The translations under genes were made by a program, and so were the position numbers. The notes under the pieces were generated by a model. That model worked only from the letters and a program-made list of their open reading frames with translations. It was not told the origin of the DNA and searched no databases. A stretch of DNA of 64,000 nucleotides, from positions 1,736,001 to 1,800,000 of the forward strand of contig JADJPM010000001.1 in assembly GCA_016713245.1 (NCBI GenBank), read 5' to 3'. Shown here piece by piece: positions 1 through 8,554 of the stretch (position 1 is the stretch's first letter; each line of letters starts with the position of its first letter). The DNA comes from Verrucomicrobiaceae bacterium (GTDB lineage: Bacteria; Verrucomicrobiota; Verrucomicrobiia; Verrucomicrobiales; Verrucomicrobiaceae).

Positions 1-393
1 GAGGACAAGCTCAACCGCCCAAAGAAGAATGCTCAGGAGCTGACATGCGGCCTTCGCATCACCGTGAAGAACGCCACCACCAAGCCGCTCGGGGAGGGCG
101 AGATCGAGTGGGCCGTGCTCGTGCAGCGGCCGAGTGGCCAGCGCAAGGCGTTGTATAGCTCAGGGAAGGAAAAGCTCCCATCACTCCAAGCGTTGGCGGA
201 GATGACGATGGATGTCGGAGCCGTCGCCGTGCAGCACGATGGGTCGAAACGCCAGGAAATGGAGTATCAAGTTATCGTCCGCCGCGACGGGGTCGAGGTA
301 GCGAAGGCGGAAAGCACCCCCAGCTTTTCCCAGCAGGCCGAATCGGCCAGCGGAGCCAAAAAGAAGAGCAAGGCCACAGGAAAGCAGAAATAG
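1..393 (+). CDS. hypothetical protein, 5'-truncated by the window edge
   Basis: The frame is open to the first base, so the true start lies outside; 130 residues are visible. An in-frame GTG at 64 is possible but nothing favours it over a longer protein. The visible part reads as a beta-rich segment (GEIEWAVLVQRPSGQRK, then EYQVIVRRDGVEV) followed by a Ser/Gln/Lys-rich tail ending in GAKKKSKATGKQK. I recognise no family. It ends 109 bp before the large surface-protein gene on the same strand, and I see no evidence linking their functions. Confidence 0.6.
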   Translation, partial: EDKLNRPKKNAQELTCGLRITVKNATTKPLGEGEIEWAVLVQRPSGQRKALYSSGKEKLPSLQALAEMTMDVGAVAVQHDGSKRQEMEYQVIVRRDGVEVAKAESTPSFSQQAESASGAKKKSKATGKQK

Positions 394-502
394 CCCGCCG
401 GACGCCCTGAAAAAAACTGGTTACCAATCCGCTGGGGCACGTCAGGAGTCTCCACGAGCCCGTCATCCGCCCTTTCGCTTCCCTCGGCCACCCACCCATT
501 CC

Positions 503-3500
503 ATGAAAACCAAACATCATCGCCTGCTGCACCTCTGCCTTTTGATCGGCACCCTTTTACGTTGCCGCTTTGTTTCGAGAATCATCTTGAGCGGCTGTCT
601 CGCTGCGCTCGGCTCGGCAGGGGGCACGCTACATTCTCAGGTGCCCAATCTCGTCAGCTACCAGGGCCGCGTCGCCGTCGGCACGGTGAATTTCGAAGGC
701 ACCGGCCAGTTCCGCTTCGCCCTGGTGAACACATCCGGCACCACCGTCTATTGGGGCAACGCGGCTGACACCACGCCCGCTGACGGCGTGCCGGATGCCG
801 CCGTCTCCCTCACTGTGAGCAAGGGCCTCTACTCCGTGCTCCTCGGCGACACGAGCATCGCCAACATGGCCGCCATCCCTGCAAGTGTATGGACCAATCC
901 CGACGTGCGGCTCCGCGTTTGGTTCAACGACGGCGTGAACGGCAACCAGCTCCTCACCCCCGACCAGCGCCTCACGCCCGTCGGCTATATCGCCGATGGC
1001 GCGGTTACATCCGCCAAACTGACCTCAGGCTCCGTGACGAGCACCCAGCTCGCCAGCGGCCTCACTCTTGGCGGCACCACCAGCGGCACTTTCAGTGGCA
1101 CTTTCAGTGGCAACGGGAATGCGCTCACCACCCTGAATGCCACCAGCCTCACCAGCGGCACCGTGGCCGATGCCCGGCTCTCGTCCAACGTGGCGCTTCG
1201 CAACAGCGCGAACACGTTCACGGGTGCCCTTTCCATGGGATCGAACAGCACCTTTATCGCGCCACACCGCCCCGGCAGCACGGGCAACGACAACAGTTTC
1301 ATCGGCAACAACGCGGGCGGTTCCAACACCACGGGCGCATCGAACACCATCATGGGGAACACCAGCTTTGCGTACAACACCACCGGCAGTTTCAATACCG
1401 GTGTCGGCCGCTACGCTCTCAACTTAAACATCGAGGGCCACGGCAATACTGCTGTGGGCATGAACGCGCTCCGTGCCACCACGAGCAGCAACAATACAGC
1501 GGTGGGCCGCGATGCGCTGATCAACAACACCACCGGCACTGGCAATATCGCGCTCGGCTATCTGGCAGGAAATGCGCTGACGACCGGCAGCAACAACATC
1601 CACATCGGAAACCTGGGGGTGGCTGGAGAAAGTGCCATCATCCGCATCGGCACGAGCCAGACGGATACATTCCTCACCGGCATCATCCATGGCGACGGAT
1701 CTGCGCTCACGGGTCTCAACGGCGCGAATCTGGCCGCAGGATCAGTCGCCAGCACACAACTGGCTGTGGGCGCTGTGCAGACGGCAGCCATCACGGATGG
1801 TGCCGTCACCGCCGCCAAGCTCGGGGCCGATGTCGGCCTCTGGTCCGCCGCTGGCGCGGATGTCTTCCGCAGCGCGGGAAATGTCGGCATCGGCACCGCC
1901 GCTCCTCTTGCGAAACTCGAAGTCTCCGACGGCACCGCAAGCCTTCAAATCCGCCCCGGCGAACTCAACGGCACCGTCTCCGCCGGTGACGTGACCTTGG
2001 AAATCTCCGGCAATCACACCCTCGGCATTTGGGACTCGCTCAAAGTCCACAGCAACCTCAACGTCGGAGGCGACTACTACGGCCGCGGCCACATGTGGCT
2101 CCACGCCTTCGAGGGCGATGGAGTGAGCGGTACCGCTGTCCTCCAGGCCCGCGACACCAGCGGCACCTCCAGCATCGGCCTCCAGCTCCGCACCCAATAC
2201 ACCGGCACCTGGCTGAACTCTCTGATGATCGCCCCGGACGGTAAAGTGGGCATCGGCACCAACGCACCCACGACCAGGCTCGAAGTGAGCGGCGACATCA
2301 AGGGCAGCGCCTTTATCGGCAGCGGGGCCGCGCTCACCGGCCTCCCGGGCGGCAACATCAATGCGGGCACGGTGGGAACCACCCAGCTCGCCGCCGCATC
2401 CGTCACCGCCGCCAAGCTCGGGACCGACGTGGGCCTTTGGAGTGTCAGCGGCGCGAATGTCTTCCGCAGCGCCGGCAACGTCGGCATCGGCACCAGTTCA
2501 CCGGGGCGGCCACTGCAGGTTGATGGAACCTCCCCGGCGATGGTCATTGGCAACGAATTCATTCCAGGCAGGACCAGCCTGCTGATGGCAGTGACGGCGA
2601 ATTCAGGAGGTCACTCCATCCTTCAGAGCACCAGCAGCGCGGGTGGCTCTTTTGGGGCGCTCAGCCTGCAGCCGAATGGAGGTGATGTCGGCATCGGCAC
2701 TGAAACACCCACGGCCAAGCTCGAAGTAAACGGCAGCATCAAAGGCACCTCATTCATCGGCAGCGGTGCAGGGCTCACCAACCTCAACGGGGCGAGCCTC
2801 ACCGCAGGCAGCGTGAGCGGCACCCAGCTTGGGAGCAATCTCACCCTCGGCGGCATCACGACGGGCAGCTTCAGCGGCAACGGCGCGGGGCTGACAAACC
2901 TGCCCAATTCCGCCACCACCGGCACGGCGGCCAATACACCGAACACCCTCGTCCTGCGTGACGGCAGCGGAGACTTCTCCGCTCATTCCCTGTCCCTGAG
3001 CGGCAGCTTGAGCCTTCCCGCGACGACGGGCGGTGGTGACGGGGTGGTTTCCATCGGCGGTCAGCGTGTGCTCCACACGCGCGGCTCCGGCAATGTCTTT
3101 ATCGGCACGAACGCCGGCAACCTGACAATGACTGGCACCCATAACACAGCCAGCGGAAATAATGCGCTTGCCTTCAACACGACCGGCTACGCAAACATGG
3201 CCAGCGGAGAAAGTGCGCTTTTCTCCAACACGTCCGGCTTCTACAACACAGCCAACGGAAATAATGCGCTTTATTCAAACACGACCGGCTCCGGAAATAC
3301 GGCCAGCGGACGTAGTGCGCTTTTCTCCAACACGACCGGCACCCACAACACGGCCAGCGGAACTAATGCGCTTGCCTTCAACACGACCGGCTCCGACAAC
3401 ACGGCCAGCGGACATAGTGCGCTTCGCTCCAACACGGAAGGCCACTTCAACACAGCCAGCGGAGGACAGGCGCTTTACTACAACACGACCGGCTCCGACA

Positions 3501-4579
3501 ACACGGCCAGCGGAACTAATGCGCTTTTCTCCAACACGACCGGCTCCGACAACACGGCCATCGGAGAAGGTGCGCTTTACTACAACACGACCGGCTCCGG
3601 CAATATTGCGTTAGGCCAGGATGCCGGCGGCAACATCACAAACACCCACAACAACATCTGCATTGGCAATCTCGGTGTCACTGGCGACAGCGGGATCATC
3701 CGAATTGGCACGGATGGAACACACCAAAGAACCATCCTCGTCGGCAACGTGGGCATCGGCACGAACTCCCCCACGCAGGCGAAACTCGAGGTGAACGGTG
3801 GTGCCAGCACGACCGCCGGGCAGTTCGGCAACGTGCGCTACTTCAATCTTCAAATTGACGGCACCGTCAGCAACTGGGGCGGCGGACTCGTTTCCATCTA
3901 TGCCTCCGACAACATCGTTGCCAGCGGCATCGGCCTCTTCTCCGATGCGCGGATCAAGAACATCACAGGCCGTTCCTCCTCGGTCACCGACCTCGAGACC
4001 CTACAAAAGATCGAAATCACCGATTACACCATGAAGGACACCGTCGCCAAAGGCACGGGCACCATCAAAAAAGTCATCGCCCAGCAGGTCGAGAAAGCCT
4101 TCCCGCAGGCCGTCACCCGCGGCCAGGGCATCATCCCGGACATTTACCAAGCCGCCGCCGTGGAAAACGGCTGGGTCATGCTCGCCACCGATCTCCAGCC
4201 CGGCGACCGCGTGAAACTCCTCGGCGACAAGGACGAGGCGGTGCATGAAATCCTCGAAGTGGAGAAGGAGCGGTTCCGGCCCGCCGCGCTCCCCGCCGGT
4301 GGGAAGGTCTTCGTTTATGGGCGCGAGGTGAACGACCTGCGCCGTGTGGACTACGACGCCATCTCCATGCTCAACGTCTCCGCCACCCAGGAACTGGCGA
4401 AGAAGCTCGCCGCGAAGGACGCGGAAATCGCCCGGCTCGCCGCGGAGAACGTGGAAATGAAGAGACAGCTCGTGGCGCAAGCCGAGCGGGACAAAGCCCT
4501 CGAAGCCCGCCTGGCCAGGCTGGAGCAAAACGTTCAGACCGCACGCGTGCAGACGGTGAAGGTGGCACTGAAGAAGTAA
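503..4579 (+). CDS. large S74-type tail-fibre-like surface protein
   Basis: A 1358-residue protein, probably exported: the N-terminus has hydrophobic stretches ending near GGTLHSQVPN. The body is built of repeated modules. Segments of the type GSGAALTGL and NVGIGTxxP recur, and there are two arrays of NTTGxxNTAxGxxAL motifs like the beta-roll heads of trimeric adhesins. Around residue 1146 is SDARIKNI, matching the Ser-containing start of the peptidase S74 intramolecular chaperone domain, which in phage tailspikes trimerises the fibre and then cleaves itself off. The last ~60 residues (from about 1293) form an Ala/Glu/Lys-rich coiled coil. The role is most likely a trimeric cell-surface fibre; the ligand is unknown. 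The secreted protein starting at 4598 follows after 18 bp and may be co-transcribed. Confidence 0.85.
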   Translation: MKTKHHRLLHLCLLIGTLLRCRFVSRIILSGCLAALGSAGGTLHSQVPNLVSYQGRVAVGTVNFEGTGQFRFALVNTSGTTVYWGNAADTTPADGVPDAAVSLTVSKGLYSVLLGDTSIANMAAIPASVWTNPDVRLRVWFNDGVNGNQLLTPDQRLTPVGYIADGAVTSAKLTSGSVTSTQLASGLTLGGTTSGTFSGTFSGNGNALTTLNATSLTSGTVADARLSSNVALRNSANTFTGALSMGSNSTFIAPHRPGSTGNDNSFIGNNAGGSNTTGASNTIMGNTSFAYNTTGSFNTGVGRYALNLNIEGHGNTAVGMNALRATTSSNNTAVGRDALINNTTGTGNIALGYLAGNALTTGSNNIHIGNLGVAGESAIIRIGTSQTDTFLTGIIHGDGSALTGLNGANLAAGSVASTQLAVGAVQTAAITDGAVTAAKLGADVGLWSAAGADVFRSAGNVGIGTAAPLAKLEVSDGTASLQIRPGELNGTVSAGDVTLEISGNHTLGIWDSLKVHSNLNVGGDYYGRGHMWLHAFEGDGVSGTAVLQARDTSGTSSIGLQLRTQYTGTWLNSLMIAPDGKVGIGTNAPTTRLEVSGDIKGSAFIGSGAALTGLPGGNINAGTVGTTQLAAASVTAAKLGTDVGLWSVSGANVFRSAGNVGIGTSSPGRPLQVDGTSPAMVIGNEFIPGRTSLLMAVTANSGGHSILQSTSSAGGSFGALSLQPNGGDVGIGTETPTAKLEVNGSIKGTSFIGSGAGLTNLNGASLTAGSVSGTQLGSNLTLGGITTGSFSGNGAGLTNLPNSATTGTAANTPNTLVLRDGSGDFSAHSLSLSGSLSLPATTGGGDGVVSIGGQRVLHTRGSGNVFIGTNAGNLTMTGTHNTASGNNALAFNTTGYANMASGESALFSNTSGFYNTANGNNALYSNTTGSGNTASGRSALFSNTTGTHNTASGTNALAFNTTGSDNTASGHSALRSNTEGHFNTASGGQALYYNTTGSDNTASGTNALFSNTTGSDNTAIGEGALYYNTTGSGNIALGQDAGGNITNTHNNICIGNLGVTGDSGIIRIGTDGTHQRTILVGNVGIGTNSPTQAKLEVNGGASTTAGQFGNVRYFNLQIDGTVSNWGGGLVSIYASDNIVASGIGLFSDARIKNITGRSSSVTDLETLQKIEITDYTMKDTVAKGTGTIKKVIAQQVEKAFPQAVTRGQGIIPDIYQAAAVENGWVMLATDLQPGDRVKLLGDKDEAVHEILEVEKERFRPAALPAGGKVFVYGREVNDLRRVDYDAISMLNVSATQELAKKLAAKDAEIARLAAENVEMKRQLVAQAERDKALEARLARLEQNVQTARVQTVKVALKK
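3143..3601 (+). repeat. nine tandem 51-bp coding repeats
   Basis: Nine in-frame 51-bp units encode 17-residue repeats of the pattern NTASGxxALxxNTTGxx inside the S74 surface protein. Units differ mainly at positions 6-7, 10-11 and 16-17. A more diverged array of the same motif lies at about 1318-1560 of the gene. Both arrays are followed by an IGNLGV-xG-xSxIIRIGT block, so the whole array-plus-cap module seems to have been duplicated. Confidence 0.85.
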
Positions 4580-4597
4580 TCCCAATCACCCACGACC

Positions 4598-5632
4598 ATG
4601 GACACTTCCACCCTCATCGAACCCAATGGCGCGCAGCGCCCTGGACTGCGCGCAGCCCTGCTGCCGCCTTTCCGAGGCAGCCCTGCTGCCGCCGCAGTCT
4701 CCAAAGTTTTGAATCCTGATCCGCTGCCGCAGTCCAGGGGCTTCGCCCTCGCCTTCCTCATCCTCTTTGTCTCCCTCGCCTACGCCGGACCCCGCTCGTC
4801 CGCGAGCTACACCATCACCACCGACACCGTCAGCCATGGCGGCACCCGCATAACGAGCGCGGCTTACACGAACGACGGCAGCGCTGGCGGCATCGTCGGC
4901 ATCTCCACCGTCGCCGCTCCCGCGCAGATGGCCAAAGCGGGCTACACCGCCCAGCTCACCGAGGTCACCGCTCTCCAGCTCGCCGCCACGCCCACGACGA
5001 TCAACGAAGGCACCACACGCCAGCTCACCGCCACCGCCACGCTCGATGATGCGACGACCACCGCGCTGCTCGCCACCGATGTGACCTGGAGCGTGCCGAG
5101 CGGGCCGCTCACCAGCATCAGCACCAGCGGCCTGGCCACGGCGGGCATCGTGTATCAAAACACCGCCGCCACCGCGCAGGGCGTGTATTCCGGCATCACC
5201 GGCTCACTGAACCTCACCGTCATCAACACGAACACCGACGACATCCCAGGCTACTCTGGCGATGGTCTCGACGACGCCTGGCAGGTCCAATACTTCGGTC
5301 TCAGCAATCCCAACGCCGCCCCGCTGCTCGATCCCGATGGTGATGGGCACACAAACGTGTTTGAAAACCTCGCCGGCATTGATCCCACCAGTGCCGCCAG
5401 CTTCTTCCGCGTGACGCAGAGCATGCTCAGCGCCAACAGCTTCCACCTGACCTTTCCCACCGTCCCAGGACGCAGTTACCAGCTCCAATCCTCCCCCAAC
5501 CTCGCCCCTCCCTGGACGGACATCGGCACGGCGGAGGCTGGCACAGGAACCGCGCTGACACTACCTGTGAACGTGAGTGGCGAGACGCGTTACTTCTTCC
5601 GCGTGAGCGTTCAGCCGCTCCCCGAAGGCTGA
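4598..5632 (+). CDS. secreted DGDGH-containing protein with a repeat-derived N-terminus
   Basis: A 344-residue protein. After an odd N-terminal ~47 residues comes a signal-like hydrophobic run (FALAFLILFVSLAYAGP), then a domain with SAAYTNDGSAGGIVG, a region resembling bacterial Ig-like surface modules (LQLAATPTTINEGTTRQLTA), a DPDGDGHTNVFENLAGIDP block typical of calcium-binding type-3-like repeats, and a C-terminal beta domain (YQLQSSPNLAPPWTDIG) common in Verrucomicrobia secreted proteins. The ATG at 4598 is the only obvious start. The residues between it and the hydrophobic run come from a palindromic repeat (4639-4739). Probably a cell-surface or secreted protein; function unknown. Confidence 0.75.
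   Translation: MDTSTLIEPNGAQRPGLRAALLPPFRGSPAAAAVSKVLNPDPLPQSRGFALAFLILFVSLAYAGPRSSASYTITTDTVSHGGTRITSAAYTNDGSAGGIVGISTVAAPAQMAKAGYTAQLTEVTALQLAATPTTINEGTTRQLTATATLDDATTTALLATDVTWSVPSGPLTSISTSGLATAGIVYQNTAATAQGVYSGITGSLNLTVINTNTDDIPGYSGDGLDDAWQVQYFGLSNPNAAPLLDPDGDGHTNVFENLAGIDPTSAASFFRVTQSMLSANSFHLTFPTVPGRSYQLQSSPNLAPPWTDIGTAEAGTGTALTLPVNVSGETRYFFRVSVQPLPEG
4639..4739. repeat. palindromic repeat inside the 5' end of a coding region
   Basis: Perfect 12-bp inverted arms (CCCTGGACTGCG at 4639-4650 and its complement at 4728-4739) enclose two direct copies of AGCCCTGCTGCCGC. The element lies within the gene starting at 4598, between the start codon and the signal-peptide-like segment, and is read through in frame. 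Its composition resembles the hairpin at 26291-26315. Confidence 0.7.
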
Positions 5633-5684
5633 TTCCGCATTCGACACTCCGCTCAAAGACCTGCGCACCACCTAAAGCACCGCT

Positions 5685-5876
5685 ATGGCCAAAATCACCG
5701 CTGCGCGGGAAGCCAGGGCCGCGCCACTCGATGACATCTACCTCACCGCGCTCGATGTCTATGGGGCCGAGTTGACCAAGGCAGGCAGGATCAAGGAAGC
5801 CAGCCAGATCCGCGTCCTCCGCGAAAGCACTTGGCAGTCATCCAAGTCAGCGCCGCCGCCCGTCACCAGCCCATAG
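5685..5876 (+). CDS. small hypothetical protein
   Basis: A 63-residue frame starting MAKITAAREARAAPLDD, with an amphipathic middle (DIYLTALDVYGAELTKAGRIKEASQIRVLRE) that looks like a short helical hairpin, and a Pro/Ser tail. I recognise no family and no clear ribosome binding site. It sits 52 bp after the preceding secreted protein on the same strand and converges on the threonine dehydratase gene. Codon use looks normal for the region, which slightly favours a real gene. Confidence 0.4.
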   Translation: MAKITAAREARAAPLDDIYLTALDVYGAELTKAGRIKEASQIRVLRESTWQSSKSAPPPVTSP

Positions 5877-5904
5877 ACCATGCCAGAGGCACCTGCCTCC
5901 ATGT

Positions 5905-7452
5905 TCACGCCGTCATTCGCGCCAACGTGGCCTCATCGACCGCTTTGCACGAGCGATAGCCTTCGCCCTGCTCGGGCAGATCAGCCAGGAAGGCATCGCG
6001 TTGAGCCGCTTCATGAAACGAGAGGCCGATGAGCGCACGACCGACACGCTCGCCGGACTGGCGGTAGTTGAAGTAGCAGAGGCTGGTGCGGTCGCGGATG
6101 AGGCGGGAGAGGAAGTCGTGCAGGGCACCGGGGCGTTCGTAGAAGTCGAGACGGAGGAAAAGCGGATGCGTGAGCAGATCACCGCGCAGCGGGATGGCGC
6201 GGAAGGCCACATCGACCGCGCCGCTGAGGTCCTGCCATTGGAAACCGCCCGCATCGAGCCGCGCGGGCAGTTCGGTGAGTTTTGCGGCGCTTTCGGCGGT
6301 GACGGTGAAGACAGGCCACGCCTCGTCGGGATGATGCAGGCCGTATTGGAAGTCGGCGATGTTCAGGCCCTCGAAACAGGAGTCGAGCAGCGACAGCATC
6401 GCGCCGGGTCGCTCGGGAATGTTGATGCGCAGCGTGCGGGATACCGTGCTGGCCGCGCCTTCGCTTTGCGCGATGAGGCCGAGTTGGAGGAAGTCGATGT
6501 TTGCGCCGGTGATGACAATGAGAACCTTCTTGCCCGCCAGCGCCGCACGTTCCTTGAGCACCGCCGCGAGGCCCATCGCGCCGCTGGGCTCGGAAATGCA
6601 GCGCAAGGTCTCCCACAGCACGCGGATGGCCGCGCTGACCTCCGCGTTCGTCACGGTGGAAATGCGATTGAGCATCGTGCGGCAGATTTCAAAGGGCAGG
6701 GCACCTGCTTTTCGCACGGCGGTGCCATCGCAGAAGATGTCGAGGTCATGCAGCTCAACCGGCTTGCCACTTTCGATGGCCGCTTTCATCGACGCCTGGC
6801 CCACACCTTCCACGCCGATGATTTCGATGCTGGGCCAGTAAGTTTTGAGCCAGTCTGCCGTCGCCGAGGCCATGCCACCGCCGCCGATTTGCAAAAACGC
6901 CGCGTCGAACGGTCCATGGCCCGAAAGCACGATTTCATCCGCCAGCGTGCCCTGACCGGCCATCACCGCGAGATCGTCGTAAGCATGCACATACACCGCT
7001 CCGCTGGCCTTTTCATGCTCGCGAGCCGCGAGCACCGCTTCGTCGTAACTGTCGCCCGTGAGCACGATCTGCACGAACTCGCCGCCATGATGCCGCACGG
7101 CGTTTTGTTTCACCTTCGGCGTTGAGCGCGGCATGTGAATGCGCGCCTGAATGCCGAGCGTTTTGGCCGCGAGGGCCACTCCTTGCGCATGATTGCCCGC
7201 CGAGGCCGTCACCACGCCGCGCTCGCGCTGCTCCGGCCTGAGCTGCGCCATGCGATTGCATGCACCACGCCATTTGTAACTCTTGATCGGCGAAAGGTCC
7301 TCGCGCTTCACCCAGATCTCCGGCCCCGGCTCATTCCCGGGCAAAACCAGCCGCTCCATCGGAGTCGCCTGCCCGAAGCGATACACACGCTCACGCGCAA
7401 AAAGAATCTCCTGCCTCAATCGGCGGTCCAGCGGCAACGGGTCACGGTCCAT
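5905..7452 (-). CDS. ilvA: threonine dehydratase, biosynthetic (copy 1)
   Basis: A 515-residue PLP enzyme that deaminates threonine to 2-oxobutanoate, the first step to isoleucine. The PLP lysine lies in SPIKSYKWRGA (about residue 60), the SAGNHAQGVA phosphate-side loop follows, and QIGGGGMASA is the Gly-rich cofactor loop. The C-terminal ~190 residues carry two ACT-like regulatory halves, each with an ERPGA motif (INIPERPGAMLSLL and LDFYERPGALHDFL), the long form normally inhibited by isoleucine. A second copy at 16361-17908 differs at about 17 of 515 residues by eye. The start MDRDPL is shared by both copies. A dispersed repeat begins 40 bp upstream of the ATG. Confidence 0.95.
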   Translation of the reverse strand: MDRDPLPLDRRLRQEILFARERVYRFGQATPMERLVLPGNEPGPEIWVKREDLSPIKSYKWRGACNRMAQLRPEQRERGVVTASAGNHAQGVALAAKTLGIQARIHMPRSTPKVKQNAVRHHGGEFVQIVLTGDSYDEAVLAAREHEKASGAVYVHAYDDLAVMAGQGTLADEIVLSGHGPFDAAFLQIGGGGMASATADWLKTYWPSIEIIGVEGVGQASMKAAIESGKPVELHDLDIFCDGTAVRKAGALPFEICRTMLNRISTVTNAEVSAAIRVLWETLRCISEPSGAMGLAAVLKERAALAGKKVLIVITGANIDFLQLGLIAQSEGAASTVSRTLRINIPERPGAMLSLLDSCFEGLNIADFQYGLHHPDEAWPVFTVTAESAAKLTELPARLDAGGFQWQDLSGAVDVAFRAIPLRGDLLTHPLFLRLDFYERPGALHDFLSRLIRDRTSLCYFNYRQSGERVGRALIGLSFHEAAQRDAFLADLPEQGEGYRSCKAVDEATLARMTA

Positions 7453-7492
7453 GAGGCTTCTTCGTCAGGTTGAGGAAGCGAGCAAGCGGAAG

Positions 7493-7515
7493 TGTGGTTG
7501 AGTCCTCTGGACTCA
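7493..7515 (+). repeat. partial copy of the 52-bp palindromic repeat
   Basis: These 23 bp begin TGTGGTT and contain the hairpin GAGTCC-TCT-GGACTC. They are identical to the first 23 bp of the full copy at 8493. The second hairpin of the family is not preserved after 7515. The copy lies just upstream of ilvA copy 1 and the low-GC gene at 7611. Confidence 0.75.
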
Positions 7516-7610
7516 GATATCTGCACAGTCCGACAAAGAGTTGAAGGAATGTCCTGTTTCTGGAGATTGAGCAAAGCGCACACTCAGAAACCTACGATTA
7601 CTATTTCATT

Positions 7611-8483
7611 ATGCCTACAGTCAAAGTCAGCTACACGATCGAATGGGCGACAAGTCCCAAAGCCAGTTACACGGGGCGTTACTATGTTTCCAATCTCGAT
7701 TTGTTTCTAGCTCTGGCTGACTTGGGTGTGACCTCAAATGTTCCTTTTACCGATTCAGCAAAATCTGTTTTTTATCGGATCGAGGCAGATGAGACTGATC
7801 CGATTCATGATAAGGTTTCGGCCTTGTTTAGAGCCCATGGGATTGATCTCGACACGTTGACCAAGTTCCATGGTTATCGAAGTCGCCACTACGAGAAGAC
7901 GGAATATGACCAATTTGAATTCCTTTCACTGCGCCCGGAGAAATTGGCTTGGATTGCTGAGTTTGCGGAAAATCGAGGTGGTGTGCATGTGCTGAAGGCG
8001 AACGACCGGCTCAAGAACAAGTTGGCATTCGGCAGTGTCGAGCAATCCCGAGTGTTTTACGCCAGCGACGAGGGCCGGGAACATTTGAGCGGTCTGAATC
8101 TGACCGGCATCGACTGGGAACCGGTGGTTTTTGATCATCCAGAGAAGGCGGCAAAGGGGCTTTTCCGGCTTTGCAGTTCCGTCACCATGCCCAAATGTCT
8201 GACCCCGATCGTTGATAGCGGATACACCGATGTAACCACGCTCCCAGAGGCTGAAGTTCAAGACCGGCAGTGGTACAACGGTGGCTATCTTCCTGCGGAG
8301 ATGAGTTTTCGCCGCAACGAGGTGGAGGCTTTGGGCCAGTTTGATGTGGCGATCACGCAAGAGTTGGTTGGCGGCTTTCCACGCTGGTATCATCCTGAGG
8401 TCATCGTCTCCCAGCGGTTCCGCCAGGTGCTACTGAAAATGAAGAACAAGACGGCAGGCTTCAATCCAGTGCATCTGGTGTGA
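7611..8483 (+). CDS. hypothetical protein, low-GC, possibly acquired
   Basis: A 290-residue protein with no signal peptide and no family I can name firmly. It opens MPTVKVSYTIEWATSPK. A short CSSVTMPKC pair of cysteines lies about two thirds in. The C-terminus (HPEVIVSQRFRQVLLKMK ... FNPVHLV) loosely resembles the end of Imm11/SitI-type immunity proteins, but this is weak. Base composition is visibly more AT-rich than its neighbours and codon use differs. It is divergent from ilvA copy 1 and bracketed by 23-bp direct repeats whose starts lie exactly 1000 bp apart (7493 and 8493), suggesting insertion or recombination at the repeats. Confidence 0.7.
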   Translation: MPTVKVSYTIEWATSPKASYTGRYYVSNLDLFLALADLGVTSNVPFTDSAKSVFYRIEADETDPIHDKVSALFRAHGIDLDTLTKFHGYRSRHYEKTEYDQFEFLSLRPEKLAWIAEFAENRGGVHVLKANDRLKNKLAFGSVEQSRVFYASDEGREHLSGLNLTGIDWEPVVFDHPEKAAKGLFRLCSSVTMPKCLTPIVDSGYTDVTTLPEAEVQDRQWYNGGYLPAEMSFRRNEVEALGQFDVAITQELVGGFPRWYHPEVIVSQRFRQVLLKMKNKTAGFNPVHLV

Positions 8484-8492
8484 TGACCATGA

Positions 8493-8544
8493 TGTGGTTG
8501 AGTCCTCTGGACTCATCAGAGGCAGTCGGGACGACTGCACCACA
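8493..8544 (+). repeat. 52-bp three-stem palindromic repeat (full copy)
   Basis: An outer stem TGTGGT/ACCACA encloses two hairpins: GAGTCC-TCT-GGACTC and GCAGTC-GGGAC-GACTGC. This predicts a three-way-junction fold in DNA or RNA. It lies between two convergent genes (hypothetical protein and sulfatase), so it may also stop transcription from either side. Confidence 0.8.
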
Positions 8545-8554
8545 TTAAGAACAC

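Noticed and set aside
3143..3601. Regular 51-bp spacing resembling a CRISPR array
   Set aside because: The units are in frame, translate to a consistent 17-residue motif and have no spacer/repeat alternation; no cas genes are nearby.
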